64,000 nucleotides of DNA, taken from the NCBI GenBank assembly GCA_036874045.1, contig CM072344.1, forward strand, positions 10,016,501-10,080,500, written 5' to 3'. The notes under the pieces are model-generated. The model was not told the origin of the DNA. It made no database searches and worked only from the letters and a program-made list of their open reading frames with translations. The position numbers and the translations under genes were made by a program. Positions 58,742-64,000 of this stretch are shown piece after piece; positions within the stretch are counted from its first letter, which is position 1, and each line of letters starts with the position of its first letter. The DNA is from Cymodocea nodosa (lineage: Eukaryota > Streptophyta > Magnoliopsida > Alismatales > Cymodoceaceae).

Positions 58742-60322
58742 TGTAGGATCGTATGGCTACACAAGAGGGGGGTGAATTGTGTATTTTTAATATTTTCTGA
58801 AATATAATTGAAACTTTAAAACTCAAAAACAAGTTGAGAAATTGTTTTCATAAAATCATTTTTATTCAAGGTTTCAATTACATTATACAATTCAATTCTC
58901 CTCAGAAATTGTAGATGCAATTATATTTCGATACCATGTATCATCTAAACAATTTCATAACTACAAATAGAGAAAACTAATTTGCGGAATTTAAAACTTT
59001 TCTCCCTGTTTGAGATTTTTCTTCTTCTTCTTTTTCTTCTTCAGCATTTCTTCAGTGACGAATATCTTGTCTTTTCATGCTTCACCGAATTTGCTTTCTT
59101 CTGATACTTCAAATCTTCAGTGACAAAAATTTTACCATTTTATGCTTCACTGAACTTTCTTCCACTTGAGAGATTTTCCCGAAGAGGTGTTTTTGATCCC
59201 TGAAAAAGATTTTTCTTTTGGTGTGTAGGGATGGTTTGATCCTTGAAAAGATTTTTCTTTTTGTGTGCAAGGATTAATTGATCAACGAGAATTCTATGCC
59301 TTTTATATTGTATCTTCATTACATGCATATCCTTCACGTTTAACCACTACCAGTTTTCCACTTCTCCACGTCTTTTCTTTTTCCTTCATCGAAACACACA
59401 CGTTCTAACCCACGTTTATATTTTGAATTTTCTTTAATCATCAGTCCTGGATCTCTAAAAAATTTCTTGAAAATAAACTTTCTCGTCCAAAAATTTTTCA
59501 TCAATGTAATAAGAAGTCATTACTTTAATGTTAACTAAACGAGTAACACAAGTATATATATATAACTTAACGTTTCTAACTTAACGAGTTCACCATGTGC
59601 CATTTCACGTGACAAGTACTGTAGCTAACTCAACGAACTATGTCTGTGGTGTTATGCTATCTCAACGAACCATCTCTATTGTGTTATGATAACTCGACGA
59701 ACCAGTAATAAACAAATGTTTTTATAATAAGAATTTTACCACGTGTAAAAATAACAACTTAAGTTTATAACGCTAACCTAACGCGTTGCGTTAGTGTTCA
59801 ATATAGCAACTCAACGCGTTTAGTTATGTTAACTTAACGAGTTATACATGTGCACCTCACGTGATACAATACAATATTCGTAACTTATAATTTCACCACG
59901 TGTATAACACTAACTTAATGAGTTCGTCTCTTCTTTTACTCAATAACTTAACGAGTTATCACGTGACCTATTTTAACCTTTAAGCCTCTGACTTAACGAG
60001 TTCTCACGTGACCTCTATACAAACAAAACTCTAACTTAACGAGTTGTCTAAGCGTGCACTATTCATGATACAGAAGATATAACATTAAAACATATCATGC
60101 TTTTCAATAAAAACACACGTTAACTTAACGTTTAGCTAAATGAGAAATTAATGCAACGAAACGACTAGTTATTAACTTCAGATCCAATACAGACAAGTAT
60201 TTATATCAGTAAGCTTTTTCTGTATTAATTGATGATTTTAATTTCTTTTCATAAGCAATAGTAATTGAGCAAATATGATTATTTCCATTCAGTACACACC
60301 ATCAAAACAAAAATACTCAACA
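58742..60322 (-). repeat. 5' LTR of copy C
   Basis: 1.58 kb, TGTTGAG to CCTACA. TATAAAAGG at 59307-59299 is the TATA box. U3 holds CACGTG boxes, repeated TAACTTAACGAGTT words and three 32-bp units. The reverse-strand frame near 59140-59337 is LTR, not a gene. Confidence 0.92.
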
Positions 60323-61079
60323 CCCTGCATACACCTTTGAAGGTGTTTAGTGCATTGCATAATCTGAATGGCATTCTCTTAAAAGCATAAGTTCCATTAG
60401 GACAGGTGAAAGTTGTTTTCTCTTGATCCTCTAATGTTACTGGAACTTGGTTATACCCTGAATACCCATCTAGGAAACAAAAATATTCTTACCCTGCTAA
60501 TTTCTCTTGCATTTGATCTATAAAAGGTAAGGGAAAATGATCTTTCCTAGTCACAGCATTCAACTTTCTATAGTCTATACACACTCTCCAGCCTGATTGA
60601 ATTCTAGTAGGTATCAAGTCCTGACTTTCCTTCCTAATAAGTGTTAGTCTTGATTTCCTAGGAACTACATGGATTGGACTAACCCATGAGCTATAAGAAA
60701 TTGGATAAATTATGTCATTATCTAACCATTTCACTATTTCCTTCCTGACTACTTCTTTAAGGTTTGGATTTAATCTCCTCTTAGGAATTCTAACTGATTT
60801 AGCATTCTCTTCTAAATATATGGGGTGATAGCATAAAGTTGCACTTAACCCTTTTATATCAGTCATAGTCCATCCTATTACTTCTTTATAAGTTTTTACT
60901 ACATCTTTTAATTTAGCAATTTGATCCTCTTTTAAATTTGAAGCAATAATGATTGGACATGTTCATTTTTCTTCCAAAAATATATAGGTTAATTCAAGAG
61001 GTAAAGGTTTTAATTCTAACTGTTGTCTATCAGAAGCTAGAGCTCCTAATTGAACATCATCATTTTCTAAATTAATTTC
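60323..61079 (-). pseudogene. Ty3 RT fragment of element P
   Basis: Minus strand: an upstream linker (LGALASDRQQLELKPLPLELTY), DIKGLSATLC, then RT with VCIDYRKLN, FPLPFIDQM, FLDGYSGYNQV and RMPFRLCNA. It is cut at 60323 by copy C's LTR and at 61079 by a Q-family LTR. Stops near 60487 and 60960. It is on the same strand as the P gag. Confidence 0.87.
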
Positions 61080-61630
61080 TGTTAGGATCGTTAGGCTCAC
61101 GAGAGGGGGGGTGAATGGTGAAGGTGTGTAAGTTTTACTTCTTTTCACTTAGAATCGATTGATTCTACAAAACAATGAGATTAAATGAATTAAATGTAAG
61201 CAAACCAGTAAGAAAATAACACAGCGAATTTTAGGTGGTTCACCAACTTGGCTAGTCCACCCCCAAGATACACTTGGGCTTCACTAACTAGTCAAATACT
61301 TACAACACTTGCTTTCAAGTTGAAGCAAGAACCAACACTTAGAGCTTTCAGGTATAAGCTCAATAACCAACCTTTCTTTCGAGCTTTCAGGTTGAAGCTC
61401 TCAACCAATAATGAGTTTTCAAGTTGAAACTCACGAACCAACAGCTTTAAACTTTTCTATCAAAGTTTTGGCACATATAGCTTTTCTGTAGTGAATCTTT
61501 AAGAGTAAACTTGACAATTGTAGAGTTGAGAGTGTATCTGGAATTTTGTGTAGCTCACTGTAAAATGTATGATCGTTTTCTCTATGTATTCTTCTCTTAA
61601 ACTTCTCATATTTATACCAAAAGGTATAAT
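61080..61630 (-). repeat. Q-family LTR end fragment (Q2)
   Basis: Ends CTAACA at 61080 and matches the end of the LTR at 61631-63251. The rest of this LTR was displaced by insertion of Q1. Confidence 0.82.
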
Positions 61631-63251
61631 TGTTAGGATCGATAGACTCACTAGAGGGGGGGTGAATGGTGAAAGTGTGTATTTTTAAAATTCTTTAAAT
61701 GTTGAATCGAATAATTCAACAAAAAATGAAATGAGATGAAACTGATATAATGCAAATTAACAGAGATAAGAAACACACAGCAAATTTTTAGGTGGTTCAC
61801 CAAATTGGCTAGTCCACCCCCAAGGTTCACTTGGGCTTCACTAAGTGTATCAACACTTACACACTTGCTTTCAAGTCAAAGCAAGAACCAACTACACAAA
61901 AGTTTTTAGGTAAAAACTTTAGTAAACCAACCTCTAGAGTTTTCAGGTCGAAACTCAAACCAACACTGTATGTAGCTTTCAGGTTGAAGCCACGAACCAA
62001 CAGCTTTAAACCTTCAATCAGAGTTTTGGTGCAAGAGCTTTTTCTGCAATGGATCTTCTGAAAATTCTTCACTGTTTGCAGACTTGAGTGTAAATGGAAT
62101 TCGAGTGTAGCTCACTGTATATCTCTACCGTATATCTGTTGTCTGTATTTTGAATATATACTTGATATGTACAATGATCATATTTTCCTCCAACGGATGT
62201 ATTCTACTGTACTTAATTAGGATCAAGTCCCAATACGGCAAGTGACCGTTCAGAAAAATGTTTCAAGTCAACTTACCGATTTTCCTGTTCTTTCGGATAG
62301 TTAGCTATGCAACTCTCCGAAGAGTAATTGTAATTCACTGAAAGATCACTTATCCTTTACTGCCAAGTAGGATTCCAGAATATTTAAATGTGAGCTGTCA
62401 TCCAATCGGATACTTATAACTATAACTCACTGAACAATTGTATACTTGACTCTGTCAAATTTCGAAAGGTTATCCTGTAACTCACCGAAATTCTTCAGAA
62501 TTTCGGATAGTTATTTTTCTAACTCTCCGAAAACTTATTTGCACATCTGTCTGGATTTCTACACGTGGGAAATTCACTGACTTAAGTTTCAGATAGTTAA
62601 ACTGTAACTTACCGAAACTCTCTTTTAAATTTCGGATAGTCATCCTAACTCTCCGATTTTCCCATTAAAGCTTTCAACTACTGACTTCCTCCATTTTGCA
62701 CGTGCGTAAAAAAATGACTTAAGTTCCAGAAAGTTATGCCTGTAACTTACCGAAAAACTCAAATAGTTATCTAACTCTCCGAAAAGAAAACTCGGATGGT
62801 TATCTAACTCTCCAACAAGTCTTTTAATCTTCCGTTCTGTATTTCTGCACGTGGTTTATTGAATGACTTAACTTTCGGATAGTTATACCTGTAACTCTCT
62901 AAAAAGTCCATTAAGCTTCCGGATAGTTATCTCCTTAACTATCCGATCATTCAATCCCTTTAACTGTTTGATTAAATAACTCTCCGAAGGCTTTGTAAAA
63001 TCGGATAGTTATTCTTTTAACTGATCGATAGCATTGCTGTTGCTTTAAACTTGCTCTTCGGATACTTAGACCTATAACTGTTCGATTTTGCTGAATCTTC
63101 TTGATCTATTCATCTGGAACCTTCTTGATCTTTTTATCTATCTAGAAATAGTTCTAACAGCCTTCTGATCTAATGCAGTAAGACTTAACTGTGAAATACA
63201 ATATGTTTCCTCACATAGGTTTTGCATTATCAAAATACTCGGGTACTAACA
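61631..63251 (-). repeat. 3' LTR of element Q1
   Basis: TGTTAGTACCC (63251) to CCTAACA (61631). U3 is filled with palindromic boxes of the TTCGGATAGTTA / TAACTCTCCGAA kind (62280-63080). The U5 side has serial GCTTTCAGGTTGAAGC-like repeats (61310-61440 in Q2, 61860-62000 here). Confidence 0.85.
62292..63085. repeat. Array of 30-bp palindromic boxes in Q LTR
   Basis: About ten units. Clear examples with a six-base centre: 62292-62321, 62502-62531, 62919-62946 and 63001-63028. Arms vary at one or two bases; GACTTAAGT words often precede a unit. Same design as in the Z LTR, X LTR and Y leader. Confidence 0.82.
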
Positions 63252-63620
63252 ATCTCCCCCTTTTTGATAATGACAAAAACCTTTACAATTATTTACATGT
63301 ATTTCACTCCATAGTGTATTTCTATACATTTAGTCACATAGAGAAACATAAAACAAGAAATTAACACAACTATACTGACAATGAGGGATTCCTCCCCCTG
63401 ACTTTGATCAGACTTCTCCCCCTATCTATGTGCTGAGTTTTTCTCTTTTAATTCTTGCTAGAAATACTGTGAGTGACCATATACTTGACAAATTTCCAAA
63501 TCCTTCTCCCCCTTTTTGTCATTATATAAAAAGGTCAGGACTATAAAACTGATATAACCTGCACGAGTAGGTTAGCAGAAAAACAAGCTCCCATGTTGTG
63601 AGCTTGATGAAAAAAAATAT
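63252..63620 (-). promoter_or_regulatory. PPT and additional PPT-like tracts of Q1
   Basis: The PPT (AAAAAGGGGGAGAT, 63266-63252) touches the LTR; further CTCCCCC complements occur near 63391, 63416 and 63505. No ORF. Confidence 0.78.
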
Positions 63621-64000
63621 TTAAAGATCTTGTAAAGAACATATTCCTAGATTTCGTTTAATATGATTAAAAGTTAATTCATTTAAAGGTTTGGTGAAAA
63701 TATCTGTAAGTTGATTTTATGTTGGCACAAACTTAAGTGAAATGTTTCCTTTCTCCACGTGATATCTCAGAAAATGATGTCTGATCTCGATATGCTTGGT
63801 TCTGGAATGAAGTAATGTATTCTTAGATAGACTAATTGCACTGCTGTTATCACAAAATATGATTGAATTCTGAATTTTCAGTCTATAATCTGCTAGAGTT
63901 TGCTGCATCCAAAGGATTTGTGCACAACACAATCCAGTTGCAATATACTCAGCTTCAGTAGTAGATAAAGCTATACAATTTTCTTTCCTATTGAACCATG
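63621..64000 (-). pseudogene. RNase H end of copia element Q1
   Basis: Minus-strand frame from the window edge: NRKENCIALSTTEAEY, CDNSSAISLSKN, HSRTKHIEIRHHFLR, DIFTKPL, to TAA at 63623-63621. One internal TAA near 63716 interrupts it. Confidence 0.88.

Larger units (their letters stand above)
48943..60322 (-). mobile_element. Sirevirus-like element, copy C (most complete)
   Basis: Minus strand: 5' LTR (60322-58742), PBS, gag-protease-integrase ORF of 696 codons, RT/RNase H, spacer, aORF, PPT, and 3' LTR truncated at 48943. It was inserted into the RT gene of Ty3 element P, whose sequence resumes at 60323. It lacks the 1161-nt gag segment of copy A. The missing 3' end of the LTR coincides with the start of P leader sequence, so a later deletion removed the insertion's left border. 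Confidence 0.93.
61631..64000 (-). mobile_element. Copia element Q1, 3' part
   Basis: RNase H end, spacer with several PPT-like tracts, PPT, and a complete 1.62 kb LTR; continues beyond the window. Multiple CTCCCCC tracts and the RNase H residues suggest a Sirevirus relative distinct from copies A-C. Confidence 0.83.

Overview
The window is repeat-dense, AT-rich nuclear DNA of a flowering plant, probably a eudicot. The signs are initiator-Met and tRNA-Asp primer binding sites, Sirevirus, Tork and Athila/Tat-type LTR retrotransposons, and a plant F-box gene remnant. I see no intact host gene, no tRNA or rRNA gene, no CRISPR and no bacterial feature. Almost every base belongs to nested, decayed LTR retrotransposons, so most coding entries are pseudogenes broken mainly by C-to-T or G-to-A changes.

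Layout. 1-4980 (+) is the 3' part of a Sirevirus-like Ty1/copia element: RT/RNase H, a 1.6 kb spacer, then a large extra ORF in the env position (aORF). At 4980 it meets, head on, the RT of a minus-strand copy of the same family (copy A, 4981-10947, 5' LTR at 9359-10947). 10948-19303 (-) is a third copy (B), rearranged so that a fragment of a Ty3 LTR bridges its gag and RNase H. 19304-25312 is a nest of LTR pieces in both orientations, mainly from one Ty3-type LTR family (X). 25313-26930 (-) is a fragment of another Sirevirus-like element (W). 26931-30134 (-) is a Tork/Tnt1-like copia 3' half (Z). 30187-32190 (-) holds a full X LTR with a PBS on one side and a PPT on the other. 32191-44566 (+) is a nearly complete Ty3 element (Y) with unusual order: protease, RT, RNase H and integrase come before gag. 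45561-48942 (-) is the gag end of a second element of that type (P), with an F-box gene between gag and its 3' motif. The RT of P reappears at 60323-61079, because Sirevirus copy C (48943-60322, -) was inserted into it. 61080-64000 (-) holds two LTRs of another copia family (Q) and the RNase H end of one Q element.

Main observations. (1) Copy C lacks, at exactly a GT/AG boundary and in frame, 1161 nt that copy A has in gag, as expected if C descends from a spliced RNA. (2) The aORF occurs three times; the nonsense codons I compared in two copies are sense codons in another copy, so the ancestor had one open frame of about 755 codons. (3) Elements Y and P both place gag after pol. (4) P carries a whole F-box gene. 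(5) LTRs of unrelated families share short motifs: a 30-bp palindrome with arms TTCGGATAGTTA and TAACTATCCGAA around a 6-nt centre, and a broader CGNNNAGTTA word. Part of the Sirevirus LTR is also visibly homologous to part of the X LTR. These shared cis sequences are the best candidate for something undescribed.
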